A stretch of DNA of 43,672 nucleotides from Nitrososphaerota archaeon (lineage in GTDB: Archaea; Thermoproteota; Nitrososphaeria; Nitrososphaerales; Nitrosopumilaceae), in contig JAGWGU010000009.1 of the NCBI GenBank assembly GCA_028867275.1, positions 1 through 43,672 on the forward strand, written 5' to 3'. Both the position numbers and the translations under genes were made by a program. A model generated the notes under the pieces. It worked only from the letters and a program-made list of their open reading frames with translations, made no database searches and was not told the DNA's origin. Shown piece by piece: positions 8,346 through 17,417 of this stretch (the first letter of the stretch is position 1; each line of letters starts with the position of its first letter).

Positions 8346-9062
8346 ATGAAGGTACTCTCTTTTATTATCATTGTGATATCAGCAGGCATTCTAGCAGGAC
8401 TTGTCCACGGTATGCTCAACATTGTTGTTGTAGAACCATATCTAGACAATGCAATAGGAATTGAGAACCAGCGCATGTTTGCAGAAGGACAAGCAAAAGA
8501 CACCCCACAGTTTTGGAAACAGTTTAGCGATTACAGAATATGGCAAAAACAAGGCTCCATAGTTGCAGGAGCAATGCTTGGTGCCTCTACAGGAGCATTG
8601 TTTGGTCTTGTATTTGCATATTCAAAAAAGTCACTTCCAGGTAACAGTGACATCAAAAAAGCCCTCATACTTGCAGTCATAATGTGGGCAGTACTGTATT
8701 TCATACCATTTTTGAAATACCCCGCAAACCCACCTACAGTTGGAGATCCTGATACCATAACTTTCAGGGCCACAACTTATGCATTGTTTGTTGCGCTATC
8801 AGGATTTGGCGCAATTGGCTTTTCAATGCTTTACAAAAAGATGAGAAACAAAAAGTTTCTTGCCTTTGTAGGATATATAGGGTTCATGGGAATAACATTT
8901 GTGGTAATGCCGGCAAACCCAGATCCAATCAATACTTCGATGGATCTTGTAAACGGATTTCGGATAATATCTGCTTCAACCATGACAGCATACTGGATTT
9001 CAAATGGCATCATACTTGGATGGATGTGGAAAAAAGTAAAGCCAGATGCAGTTTTAACATAA
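8346..9062 (+). CDS. cbtA: CbtA-type putative cobalt transporter subunit
   Basis: A 238-residue membrane protein with about six hydrophobic segments. It shows the hallmark of the CbtA family (predicted cobalt transporter linked to cobalamin synthesis): FLKYPANPPTVGDPDT in the middle, followed by a conserved arginine. The N-terminal GLVHGMLNIVVVEPYL is also typical. In bacteria CbtA acts with the small His-rich CbtB, which I do not see in the flanking sequence. Thaumarchaeota make cobalamin, so cobalt uptake would make sense. Transport itself is a family prediction, not shown. Confidence 0.75.
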   Translation: MKVLSFIIIVISAGILAGLVHGMLNIVVVEPYLDNAIGIENQRMFAEGQAKDTPQFWKQFSDYRIWQKQGSIVAGAMLGASTGALFGLVFAYSKKSLPGNSDIKKALILAVIMWAVLYFIPFLKYPANPPTVGDPDTITFRATTYALFVALSGFGAIGFSMLYKKMRNKKFLAFVGYIGFMGITFVVMPANPDPINTSMDLVNGFRIISASTMTAYWISNGIILGWMWKKVKPDAVLT

Positions 9063-9177
9063 GGGACAAAATGAAAATACCAATTTTTGGCAGTATTTGC
9101 CACGTCTGGCATTTTTTGGCCAGTTAAATGTCACACTATCTAAGGATAAATACAACTGCCAAAGCTATCATGACTAG

Positions 9178-10347
9178 TTGAGCAAGCTAATCCTCAGTTC
9201 CGAGCTGTTAAACAGTCTAGTAGATGGGAGGACTCCATCAAAAGATGATGCTTGCAACATTTACCAAGATGCAGAGAGGGACCCAACAGAGCTTTACAAA
9301 GTATCCCAGTTTTTGAGAACCAAAAACAAGGGCATCAGGGTGACATATTCAAGAAAAGTCTTTTTCAACCTGATCAACCTTTGCCGAGATACATGCTCGT
9401 ATTGCACTTACAAGTCAGAGCCAGGCCAAGCCAAAGTTTCAATGTTGTCAAAAAAAGACATCATGACACTTGCAGATGTAGCAAAAAAGCACAACTGCAC
9501 CGAGGCATTGTTTGTAACAGGTGAGAGACCAGAGCAAAAGTACCCAGAGGCAAGAACATGGCTCAAAGAAAACGGATTTTCAAGTACTGCAGAATACCTA
9601 GCCGAGGCATCAGAGATTGCACTCAGAGCTGGGCTGTTCCCGCACACCAATGCTGGAAATCTTACAAAAGATGAGATGCGACAACTAAAGGATACAAACG
9701 TGAGCCTAGGCATAATGCTAGAGAATGCAAGTGAACGTCTTTCAAAAGAAGGCATGCCGCATCAGTTTGCTCCAAGCAAAAACCCCAAGGCAAGAATCAA
9801 AGTTCTCCAAAATGCAGGCGAGCTAAAGATACCAATGACTACAGGACTGCTAGTGGGAATTGGAGAGAGTCCACAGGAATTGATTGATTCAATTTATGCG
9901 ATAAAAGAAATTCATGACAGATATCAAAATATTCAAGAGATAATTTTACAAAACTTTCAGCCAAAGATAGATACCCCAATGAAAACAAGTCATTCCCCGC
10001 AAGAAAGATATTTCAAGATACTTGTTGCATTAACCAGAATAATTTTGCCTGACATGAATATCCAGATACCACCAAATCTTTCTCCAGGATCATACTCGTC
10101 ATTTTTATCATCTGGGATAAACGACTGGGGTGGTATATCTCCAATAACCCTTGATTATGTAAATCCAGAATTTCCATGGCCACAGATCAATGATGTAAAT
10201 ACAAACTGTATCGATGCAGGATTTCACCTAAGGGCAAGATTCCCTGTCTATCCAGAATTTTTTCACATGGTAAACCCTGATCTGGTTTCAAAAATGTCTG
10301 AGATTTCAGATTCAGAAAATCTAGTAAGTGTGGAGTATGCAAAATGA
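9178..10347 (+). CDS. cofG: FO synthase subunit 1 (CofG)
   Basis: A 389-residue radical SAM enzyme that, with CofH, builds 7,8-didemethyl-8-hydroxy-5-deazariboflavin, the chromophore of coenzyme F420. The SAM/4Fe-4S motif is C69-x3-C73-x2-C76 in NLCRDTCSYCTY. Other CofG signatures include FVTGERPEQKYPEA, PHTNAGNLT, LGIMLENASERL, TGLLVGIGE and the C-terminal PPNLSPGSYSSFLSSGINDWGGISP. It is somewhat longer than many CofG proteins. The start is TTG. The stop overlaps the cofH start by four bases (ATGA at 10344-10347), implying translational coupling. Confident by motif and partner. Confidence 0.93.
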   Translation: MSKLILSSELLNSLVDGRTPSKDDACNIYQDAERDPTELYKVSQFLRTKNKGIRVTYSRKVFFNLINLCRDTCSYCTYKSEPGQAKVSMLSKKDIMTLADVAKKHNCTEALFVTGERPEQKYPEARTWLKENGFSSTAEYLAEASEIALRAGLFPHTNAGNLTKDEMRQLKDTNVSLGIMLENASERLSKEGMPHQFAPSKNPKARIKVLQNAGELKIPMTTGLLVGIGESPQELIDSIYAIKEIHDRYQNIQEIILQNFQPKIDTPMKTSHSPQERYFKILVALTRIILPDMNIQIPPNLSPGSYSSFLSSGINDWGGISPITLDYVNPEFPWPQINDVNTNCIDAGFHLRARFPVYPEFFHMVNPDLVSKMSEISDSENLVSVEYAK

Positions 10348-11603
10348 ACATGTCCTTACTAGAACGACTTGTGAGAAATTCTGATCCGCTGATATCAGAT
10401 ACTCTAAATCGTGCACTGGATGAAAAAGAGATTTCAGTTGACGAGGCAACAAGATTGTTCCATGCAAAAGGGCTTGACTTTCACTTGGTAGGAATGGTTG
10501 CAGATGAGCTCAGAAAAAGACGAGTTGGAGACATCGTAACATATGTAGTTAATCGAAACATCAATTTTACCAATGTCTGCATAAAGCAATGCGGCTTTTG
10601 TGCATTTAGTAGGGATTTTCGTGAAGAGGAAGGATACTTTTTGCCAATAGATGAAATAGTAAGACGTGCAAAGGAGGCGCGAACACTTGGCGCAACAGAG
10701 GTCTGTGTCCAAGCAGGACTTCCTCCAGACATGGACGCAAACACATACGAGAACATCTGCAGGGCAATTAAGAGCCAGGTCGGCGACATTCACATCCATG
10801 GGTTTTCACCCGAAGAGGTCCTCTATGGTGCCACAAGATCTAATGTATCAATAAAAGAATATTTGCAAAGACTCAAGGATGCAGGTGTCAACTCCCTGCC
10901 AGGAACTGCAGCAGAAATTTTAGACCAGGCCATGCGTGACAAGATCTCCCCAGGAAGAATAAGTGTAAGCAAATGGATAGAGATTATCAAGACTGCACAC
11001 AAGGTAGGAATACCATCTACTTCAACCATAATGTTTGGACATCTTGAATCACCAGAGGACAGAGCAAAGCACATGGCGCTTATTCGTGACATTCAAAAAG
11101 AGACTGGAGGGTTTACAGAATTTGTTCCTTTAAATTTCATCCACACCGAAGCTCCAATGTACAAGGAGAACTTGCACCACAACATACGAAACGGTGCGGA
11201 TGGTAAAGATGTCTTGTTGATGCATGCAGTGTCCAGAATCATGTTCAACAATTACATCAACAATATCCAGACATCATGGGTAAAGGAAGGAGCAGGCATG
11301 GCACAATTGTTGTTATCATGGGGGGCAAATGATTTTGGTGGTACTTTGATTAACGAGAGTATCTCTACTGCAGCAGGTGCAGCGCACGGTCAGCTTCTCA
11401 AACCAAAGGACATCAGGCAGCTAATACGACAAGCAGGAAAGATTCCAGCCCAGAGGGCAACGTCTTACAGAATAATCAAGACATTTGCCTCAGATGAAGG
11501 CATAGATCCACTGGATGAGGTTCAAAACACATCTCAATTTGGCTCATATCACGAATTGATAAAGCTTGACGGATATAGGTATAAGAACAACAGGCGACGC
11601 TAG
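10344..11603 (+). CDS. cofH: FO synthase subunit 2 (CofH)
   Basis: A 419-residue radical SAM enzyme, partner of CofG in F420 chromophore synthesis; it joins the tyrosine-derived unit to the uracil-derived substrate. The cluster motif is C79-x3-C83-x2-C86 in NVCIKQCGFCAF. Further CofH/MqnC-family features are ATEVCVQAGLPPDMD, HIHGFSPEEV, LPGTAAEILDQAMR, STSTIMFGH and SWGANDFGGTL. It overlaps cofG by four bases and is followed directly by tldE, so the three form one operon. MqnC/MqnE are related, but the CofG partner makes CofH the best call. Confidence 0.93.
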   Translation: MNMSLLERLVRNSDPLISDTLNRALDEKEISVDEATRLFHAKGLDFHLVGMVADELRKRRVGDIVTYVVNRNINFTNVCIKQCGFCAFSRDFREEEGYFLPIDEIVRRAKEARTLGATEVCVQAGLPPDMDANTYENICRAIKSQVGDIHIHGFSPEEVLYGATRSNVSIKEYLQRLKDAGVNSLPGTAAEILDQAMRDKISPGRISVSKWIEIIKTAHKVGIPSTSTIMFGHLESPEDRAKHMALIRDIQKETGGFTEFVPLNFIHTEAPMYKENLHHNIRNGADGKDVLLMHAVSRIMFNNYINNIQTSWVKEGAGMAQLLLSWGANDFGGTLINESISTAAGAAHGQLLKPKDIRQLIRQAGKIPAQRATSYRIIKTFASDEGIDPLDEVQNTSQFGSYHELIKLDGYRYKNNRRR

Positions 11604-12953
11604 TTGTCATACTGTGACGACATACTTGCAAAGTCAAGAGCCCTGCGCTTGGATGAATGTGAGGTAGCATCCATACAAAAAAAGATCATAACAGTAAGAA
11701 TAACAGATTCAGAGATTGTAGAGATAAAACAAAACCAGGAAGAGTCTGTTGCAGTACGCATCATAGACGAAAAAAAGATAATTTCCGGCAGAGCATCAGT
11801 CAATGAAAAAAATTTCTTGGAGAAGATCTTGGAGACAAGACCATTTGCAAAACCAAAAAACTTTTGGAAGACACTTCCATATCCATCCAAGTTTACACCA
11901 GTAAGTAAGACACATGACCCAAGACTTGAAAACATCTCAGGATCTCTTGCAGTAGACATTGCAAATGAAATGATAAACTCTTCAACCCACAAGGACATAA
12001 TCCGCATTTCAGGCTCACTCAATATTGTTTCAGAAAAATTTCATTTAATGAACACAAACGGGGTTGACTGCTCAGATGACTCTACCTTCATATCAGCAAC
12101 AATAAACACAGACTCCAATACAGGAGGCTTGCCTGTAAGCGGCATAGGTGCATCCTGTGCAAGAACACTTGGTGGCTTTTCTGCACATAAGGTCGGTAGT
12201 GATGCTTTAGAAATGTGTACGAGTTCTATAGGTCCAAAAAAAATCGAGCCCGATTTATATGACATAATTTTTGAGCCTTTTGCATTTGGAGAATTGTTGG
12301 CGTTTGTATTTTCTGCAAACTTTAACCTAAAGACATATTCTGAGAAACGAAGTTGTTTTGCAGATAAGATAGGAGAGAGCATCTCAACTGAAAATTTCAC
12401 TCTCATAGATGATCCACATAGCCCTGACGGAATTGGTAGCAAGTCATTTGACGATGAGGGGACCGCAACCACTCCCCAATCTTTGATAAAATCAGGAATT
12501 CTCTCAGGCCTTTACTCAGACTCTTTTGAGGCATTCAAGAATGGAATCAGTTCTAGTGGAAATGCCACAAGGTTAGGCTCCCCAATGGGAAGGCAAGCCC
12601 AGCCCTTGCCTATCCCCTTACCCCACAACATCAAAGTAATAGATGGAAATGTTTCAAAAGAAGAAATCATAAAAGATACAAAAAAAGGCATTCTAGTTGG
12701 CAGGCTGTGGTACACATATCCAGTAAATCCAGAGCAGGGAGATTTTTCATGTACTGCAAGAAGCGGAATCAAGATAATTGAAAATGGAAAGACAAGCCCT
12801 GGTGGGTCTGTCAGAATAGTTCACAACCTCAAGACATTATTGAAAAACATATCATCCGTAGGAAATGATTCAAAAAACATTCTCCAGTGGGGTTCCATTC
12901 CTTCCATAACACCCACTGTCAAGGTGGGAAAAATCAAAATCTCTCCGCTCTAA
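11604..12953 (+). CDS. TldD/PmbA family protein, TldE-like
   Basis: A 449-residue member of the TldD/PmbA (modulator of DNA gyrase) family. TldD/TldE heterodimers are metalloproteases in which TldD carries the HExxxH zinc site and TldE does not. No HExxxH is visible here, so it fits the non-catalytic TldE/PmbA branch. Family segments seen are SGSLAVDIANEM, GIGASCARTLGG, PDGIGSKSFDDEGTATTP and the C-terminal GILVGRLWYTYPVNPEQGDFS. The TTG start follows the cofH stop without a gap, so it belongs to the cof operon. No TldD partner is in the window. Its last bases overlap the convergent exchanger gene. Confidence 0.85.
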   Translation: MSYCDDILAKSRALRLDECEVASIQKKIITVRITDSEIVEIKQNQEESVAVRIIDEKKIISGRASVNEKNFLEKILETRPFAKPKNFWKTLPYPSKFTPVSKTHDPRLENISGSLAVDIANEMINSSTHKDIIRISGSLNIVSEKFHLMNTNGVDCSDDSTFISATINTDSNTGGLPVSGIGASCARTLGGFSAHKVGSDALEMCTSSIGPKKIEPDLYDIIFEPFAFGELLAFVFSANFNLKTYSEKRSCFADKIGESISTENFTLIDDPHSPDGIGSKSFDDEGTATTPQSLIKSGILSGLYSDSFEAFKNGISSSGNATRLGSPMGRQAQPLPIPLPHNIKVIDGNVSKEEIIKDTKKGILVGRLWYTYPVNPEQGDFSCTARSGIKIIENGKTSPGGSVRIVHNLKTLLKNISSVGNDSKNILQWGSIPSITPTVKVGKIKISPL

Positions 12954-13957
12954 AGATCAGGCAGAATAAACTGCATGCCAATCCCTATAGCATACAATAC
13001 AAGCAACATCACGCCAGACTTTAACCCAAGCTTATTTTTGAACATGGGGATCAGCGCAATAATCGTAATCGCCGTAACAAGTATCATCTGGTTTTCAAGT
13101 ATTGACGTGTTTGCAATCTTTGCATGAAGACCTTGGTAGCTCATTGCAGCAAATATTGCAACAGAGAGAAGCAGAGTATTGTTTAGAATCTTGGAGCCAA
13201 GCACATTTGCAACTGCAATGGATGCCCCATGTGCACCCTTTCTTGCAAGCAATATCATAGATATTTTTTCGGGCATCTCACCTGCAATGGGACTGACTAT
13301 CACTGCAAGCATTACAACAGAGACGCCAAGGTCGACTGAAACGCCTTCAAGTGCATGTACAAATGGTTCTGCTCCTACAAATATCCCAATGGTGCCTGCA
13401 ACAAAAAGGACCATTGCCCGTGCAAAATGTTTTTTGGGTTTTGTCTGGATTTCATCCTCATGCAAGTCTTTTTCAAGCGGAACTTGTCTCTTTTCCCTCT
13501 TCATCTCACGGAAAGCAAACACAAGATACACTACAAACAGTCCAGTGAATAGTATGCCATCAAGAACGTCATATCCGTCAATAAACAGAACGGCACCCGC
13601 AACGGCTGTTATTACAAGAAAAATTTTGTCAAGCCCAAATTCTTTTACATCAACAAATTTTTGCGGAGCCTTTGAAAGCCGAGTTGTTGCAATTATTAAC
13701 ATCACTGCAAGTCCAAGTGTCATCATGAACAAGTTACTTCCAAGTGCAGAGCCAATGGCAGTACCGTATGAGCCATCCTTTGCAGCGGCAACAACAATCC
13801 CTATCTCAGGCAATGTTGTTGCAATACTAAGCAATGTCCTTCCAACAAATCTTCCGCCCCATCTCTCCGCAAGGTGCTCTGCTCCGTCAGACAACATCCA
13901 ACTTGCAAAGACAAGCTCCCCAAGCCAACCAAGCAAAAGTAGTATATTGCCTGCCAA
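12950..13957 (-). CDS. Na+/Ca2+ exchanger superfamily antiporter (CaCA)
   Basis: A 335-residue integral membrane protein with about ten hydrophobic segments in two homologous halves. The two alpha-repeats that form the ion pathway are visible: SIATTLPEIGIVVAAAK...GSALGSNLFMM near residues 42-78, and SPIAGEMPEKISMILLAR...NVLGSKILNNTLL near 221-263. Each carries the acidic residue used for cation binding. The central cytoplasmic loop is highly charged (EMKREKRQVPLEKDLHEDE). The family exchanges Na+ or H+ against Ca2+; the ion is not certain here. The gene overlaps the end of the tldE-like gene by four bases, tail to tail. Confidence 0.88.
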   Translation of the reverse strand: MAGNILLLLGWLGELVFASWMLSDGAEHLAERWGGRFVGRTLLSIATTLPEIGIVVAAAKDGSYGTAIGSALGSNLFMMTLGLAVMLIIATTRLSKAPQKFVDVKEFGLDKIFLVITAVAGAVLFIDGYDVLDGILFTGLFVVYLVFAFREMKREKRQVPLEKDLHEDEIQTKPKKHFARAMVLFVAGTIGIFVGAEPFVHALEGVSVDLGVSVVMLAVIVSPIAGEMPEKISMILLARKGAHGASIAVANVLGSKILNNTLLLSVAIFAAMSYQGLHAKIANTSILENQMILVTAITIIALIPMFKNKLGLKSGVMLLVLYAIGIGMQFILPDL

Positions 13958-14010
13958 GTTATTACTCTTGCAAATCTTGTGCTATTATTTGTGACGATGA
14001 CAATACAGAT

Positions 14011-14244
14011 CTAGTCTTTGACTATGATCATGGTAAGGGTTGATTTTATTCCATCTAGTTTTCGTACCTGCGTTGTTATTGCCTCTCTCAAGGATTCCAT
14101 AGAATCAGACTCGAGCACCATTAACACATCATATACACCATACACCGGATACACTTCTTTTACATACGGAATTTTTTTTATCTCGTCCACAATGTGAAGT
14201 TCTTTTCCAAGTTCTGCATTTATCAAAACAAATGCGCTATGCAT
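14011..14244 (-). CDS. stand-alone Lrp/AsnC ligand-binding (RAM) domain
   Basis: A 77-residue protein consisting only of the alpha-beta RAM domain of Lrp/AsnC regulators; the DNA-binding helix-turn-helix is absent. The pattern SAFVLINAELGKE...VKEVYPVYGVYDVLMVLESDS...TQVRKLDGIKSTLTMIIV matches the fold. Such proteins bind amino acids or other small ligands and can pair with full Lrp proteins. A close paralogue is encoded at 20111. A 17-base palindrome at 14272-14288 lies just upstream. Confidence 0.85.
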   Translation of the reverse strand: MHSAFVLINAELGKELHIVDEIKKIPYVKEVYPVYGVYDVLMVLESDSMESLREAITTQVRKLDGIKSTLTMIIVKD

Positions 14245-14271
14245 GCAGAAACTGGATGTGCCTAGAATAAA

Positions 14272-14288
14272 AACAAATTGAATTTGTT
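14272..14288. promoter_or_regulatory. perfect 8-1-8 palindrome in divergent promoter region
   Basis: AACAAATT-G-AATTTGTT is a perfect inverted repeat lying upstream of a T-rich putative TATA region (about 14264-14271) for the minus-strand RAM gene. Its position fits an operator for a dimeric regulator. AT-rich composition lowers confidence. Confidence 0.4.
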
Positions 14289-14329
14289 CAAAAAAGCTAG
14301 TGCCAAGCTCAAAAAATTCACTCAGCTAG

Positions 14330-14338
14330 AATTAATAA
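14330..14338 (+). promoter_or_regulatory. TATA box for wHTH gene at 14366
   Basis: AATTAATAA is centred about 32 bases upstream of the ATG at 14366, so transcription should begin inside the palindrome at 14346-14363. Confidence 0.45.
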
Positions 14339-14345
14339 GGTATAG

Positions 14346-14363
14346 TACGGTATAAGTACCGTA
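14346..14363. promoter_or_regulatory. palindromic operator candidate for wHTH gene
   Basis: TACGGTA-TAAG-TACCGTA is a perfect 7-base inverted repeat with a 4-base spacer. It fills the interval between the TATA box and the ATG at 14366, where a bound dimer would block transcription. A partial direct repeat of its left part starts at 14339. Autoregulation by the wHTH protein is the simplest reading. Confidence 0.6.
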
Positions 14364-14365
14364 AC

Positions 14366-14710
14366 ATGAAGTCAAGAATGACATACATATCAGTAGAAGT
14401 GGCAGATCACTTTGCCGACTTTATCATAAAGCGAGATGAACAAGTGCTTGATGCAGTCAAGACAAGGGCAAGAGACTTTAGCACAATATCCATCCTAAAG
14501 CTGCTCTACCAACTCAGATGCAGTCCAATGACATTTTCAGACCTATATGTAAAATCAAACATACGTATGAAGCGGTCTTTTTTGAACTATTTGCATCTGT
14601 GTGTGTCATACAATTTCATCAGAAAAGATCCCAAAGGATCAAACATGGTCTATTCCATAACAGACAAGGGAAGAACTATGCTGGATTTGTTCATGCAAAA
14701 AAGCAACTGA
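14366..14710 (+). CDS. winged-helix regulator, probably autoregulated
   Basis: A 114-residue protein with a wHTH-like C-terminal part: TISILKLLYQLRCSPMTFSDLYVKSNIRMKRSFLNYLHLCVSYNFI followed by the wing RKDPKGSNMVYSITDKG. The N-terminal 40 residues are charged and may help dimerisation. The only effector-like elements are two cysteines. A palindrome covers the expected transcription start, two bases before the ATG. The next gene, purM, has its own candidate promoter. Target genes are unknown. Confidence 0.72.
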   Translation: MKSRMTYISVEVADHFADFIIKRDEQVLDAVKTRARDFSTISILKLLYQLRCSPMTFSDLYVKSNIRMKRSFLNYLHLCVSYNFIRKDPKGSNMVYSITDKGRTMLDLFMQKSN

Positions 14711-14750
14711 TTTCATAATTCTTTTATTCCAATCAGATAGAGCAAAACCA

Positions 14751-15773
14751 TTGGCAATCACCTACAAGGATGCTGGAGTTGACATCAAAAAGATAAAGCA
14801 GAGCCAGCAAAGCATTGGAAATCTAATTGCATCAACTCACAAGTTGCAAAAGAGAGCAAAGACAATGTCAGGATTTGGCCATTATGCAGGAATTGTAGAG
14901 ATACCGGGTGGTACATTACTTGCAACCCATACAGATGGAGTTGGAACAAAGGTGATGATTGCACAGATGATGAAAAAATACGACACTGTAGGAATAGACT
15001 GTGTTGCAATGAATGTTAACGATATCATTTGCACCGGTGCAGTTCCCATATCTTTTGTAGATTATATTGCAGCAAACAGAAATGACCAAAAAATATTCAA
15101 CCAGATAGTTCGCGGACTGGTAAAGGGTGCAAAAGAGGCCCAAGTTCCAATAGTGGGTGGAGAGACTGCAATACTTCCAGATTTAATAGCGGGAAAAAAT
15201 TTCTCTTTTGATCTTGCAGGAATGGTGGTAGGAATTCTCAATAAAGGCGATATGGTTCTTGGAAATAAAATTAGGACAGGAGATGTAATCATGGGAATAA
15301 ACAGTAGTGGACTGCACTCAAATGGATACTCACTTGCACGCAAGGCTCTCCTTTCAAAGCATTCCATACATGATAAAATAAAGGGCATTGGAGTTTTAGG
15401 GGATGCGCTTTTAGCACCAACAGAGATCTATGTCAAGCCAGTTCTGCAGGCAATCAAGGAATGCAATATTCACGGACTAGCTCACATAACAGGCGGCTCT
15501 TTTACCAAACTTTTGAGGCTAAAAAAAACTGGATTTATCTTAGATAACTTGCCCACTACACCACAAATATTTCAGGCAATTGAGGACCAGGGCGTGGAAA
15601 AAGAAGAAATGTACAAGACATTTAACATGGGAATAGGATTTTGCCTGATTGCACCAAAGGATGAGGCAGTACACATTGGTAAAATATTCAAAAAACATGG
15701 ATTTGAAAGCAGGCAGATTGGTAAAACCATAGACAAAAAAGGTGTCTACATCAACAAGCTAAGAATAGCATGA
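14751..15773 (+). CDS. purM: phosphoribosylformylglycinamidine cyclo-ligase
   Basis: A 340-residue AIR synthetase that closes the imidazole ring in step five of purine synthesis, using ATP. Family motifs are YKDAGVDI at residues 4-11, the glycine-rich HTDGVGTK, DCVAMNVNDIICTGA, PIVGGETAILPD, FDLAGMVVG and INSSGLHSNGYSLAR, then LAHITGGSFTKLLRL. Length is normal. The start is TTG with a T-rich TATA-like element (CTTTTATT) about 25 bases upstream. No other purine genes are adjacent. Confidence 0.94.
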   Translation: MAITYKDAGVDIKKIKQSQQSIGNLIASTHKLQKRAKTMSGFGHYAGIVEIPGGTLLATHTDGVGTKVMIAQMMKKYDTVGIDCVAMNVNDIICTGAVPISFVDYIAANRNDQKIFNQIVRGLVKGAKEAQVPIVGGETAILPDLIAGKNFSFDLAGMVVGILNKGDMVLGNKIRTGDVIMGINSSGLHSNGYSLARKALLSKHSIHDKIKGIGVLGDALLAPTEIYVKPVLQAIKECNIHGLAHITGGSFTKLLRLKKTGFILDNLPTTPQIFQAIEDQGVEKEEMYKTFNMGIGFCLIAPKDEAVHIGKIFKKHGFESRQIGKTIDKKGVYINKLRIA

Positions 15774-15830
15774 TATTTGGCAAGTCAACCCTAGATTAGG
15801 ATTTAATACCCAAATTAATTCTAACAAGGC

Positions 15831-17417
15831 GTGCAAAGAGCTGGAGTAACATTTGAGGATGCATGTAAAGAGATCTGCAACAACCTTCTTTCAATTTCTA
15901 ATCCTACCGACAAGGATGTAAAAAAAGAAGTCAAGCGAATTTGCATAAAATATTCTTTAGAAAGAATTCCAAGAAATTATGAAATCCTTGCATCCGTTGC
16001 AGGTCAAGATTACATAAAACTGCAAAAGGCACTTGTAAGAAAGCCTGTCAAGACAGCATCAGGTGTTGCAGTAATTGCACTCATGCCAAAACCTTATGCA
16101 TGTCCGCATGGAAGATGCAGCTATTGTCCAGGCGGAATAGAGTACAATTCCCCAAACAGTTACACAGGACGGGAACCATCAACACAGAATGCAATTGTAA
16201 ACAGCTATGACCCAAAAAAACAGATCCTCGACAAGCTTGAGCACCTAATTGCATATGGTCACGACAGCACAAAACTAGAACTTGTCATAGTAGGTGGAAC
16301 ATTTCTTTTCATGCCGCGCAGTTACCAGACTGATTTTATAAAATCATGCTATGATTCTCTAAACGGATTTGACTCTCAAGATTTAGAGGCAGCCAAGAAA
16401 AATAATGAAAAGGCAAATTTCAGAAATGTCGGATTTACAATAGAGACCAAGCCAGATTATTGCAAAAAAGAACACGTAGACTGGATGCTAGAATATGGAG
16501 TAACACGAGTAGAGATAGGAGTACAGAGTTTACATGAAAAGGTGTACGAACTTGTAAACAGGGGACATACGTACAAAAATGTTACAGAATCATTTGAGAT
16601 ATCAAAGGATGCAGGATACAAAATAGTGGCACACATGATGCCAGGCCTTCCGTCTATGACCCCAGATGAGGACATTGCAGATTTCAAGAAATTATTTTCC
16701 GACCCCCAGCTAAGGCCAGATATGCTAAAGATCTACCCGACCCTTGTGCTTGAAGACACTCCACTTTATGCAACATACAAAGAGGGAAACTTTACTCCAT
16801 ATTCAGACGATGAAATGGTTCGAGTACTCACAGAGATAAAAAAAATCATTCCAAGGTGGGCAAGAATAATGAGGGTCCAAAGAGAGATTTCATCAGACCA
16901 GATAATTGCAGGACCAAAACTTGGAAACCTACGACAGATAGTGCAACAGAATCTAAAAAAACAAAACATCTCCTGCAAGTGCATCAGGTGCAGAGAGGCA
17001 GGACTCTCAGAGGGCACAATAAACATGGATGACATAAAAATGCACAGGGAAAATTATGATTCGTCAGATGGAAATGAAGTATTCTTGTCATATGACGATT
17101 CCCACGACAAGATATTCGGATTTTTGAGACTAAGAAGGCCAAGCAACATGGCACACAGAAGCGAGGTTACGTCAAATACATGCATAGTAAGGGAGCTCCA
17201 TGTGTATGGAAGATCATTGAAGATTGGAGAAAGAGAACATGATACAATACAGCATTCAGGATTGGGAAAGAACCTGATGAGCGAAGCAGAAAAGATTTCA
17301 ATGGAAGAGTTTGATTCAAAGAGGTTGCTAGTGATAAGCGCAGTTGGTACAAGAGAATATTATAGAAAACTTGGTTACACCCAGCTTGGTCCATACATGT
17401 CAAAGGATTTGAGATAA
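15831..17417 (+). CDS. elp3: archaeal Elp3, tRNA wobble-uridine modification enzyme
   Basis: A 528-residue radical SAM/acetyltransferase that starts the cm5U-type modification at U34 of tRNA. The cluster motif is C91-x4-C96-x2-C99 in YACPHGRCSYCPGG. The GNAT domain occupies roughly residues 400-528, with SNTCIVRELHVYGRSL, HSGLGKNLMSEAEKI and REYYRKLGYTQLGPYMSK. Length is standard for archaeal Elp3, which acts without the other Elongator subunits. The start is GTG with a TATA-like ATTTAATA at 15801. The stop overlaps the lysS start by one base. Confidence 0.94.
   Translation: MQRAGVTFEDACKEICNNLLSISNPTDKDVKKEVKRICIKYSLERIPRNYEILASVAGQDYIKLQKALVRKPVKTASGVAVIALMPKPYACPHGRCSYCPGGIEYNSPNSYTGREPSTQNAIVNSYDPKKQILDKLEHLIAYGHDSTKLELVIVGGTFLFMPRSYQTDFIKSCYDSLNGFDSQDLEAAKKNNEKANFRNVGFTIETKPDYCKKEHVDWMLEYGVTRVEIGVQSLHEKVYELVNRGHTYKNVTESFEISKDAGYKIVAHMMPGLPSMTPDEDIADFKKLFSDPQLRPDMLKIYPTLVLEDTPLYATYKEGNFTPYSDDEMVRVLTEIKKIIPRWARIMRVQREISSDQIIAGPKLGNLRQIVQQNLKKQNISCKCIRCREAGLSEGTINMDDIKMHRENYDSSDGNEVFLSYDDSHDKIFGFLRLRRPSNMAHRSEVTSNTCIVRELHVYGRSLKIGEREHDTIQHSGLGKNLMSEAEKISMEEFDSKRLLVISAVGTREYYRKLGYTQLGPYMSKDLR

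Noticed and set aside
11600-12022. Long minus-strand frames opposite tldE-like and exchanger genes
   Set aside because: These are codon-bias shadows of well-supported genes on the other strand.
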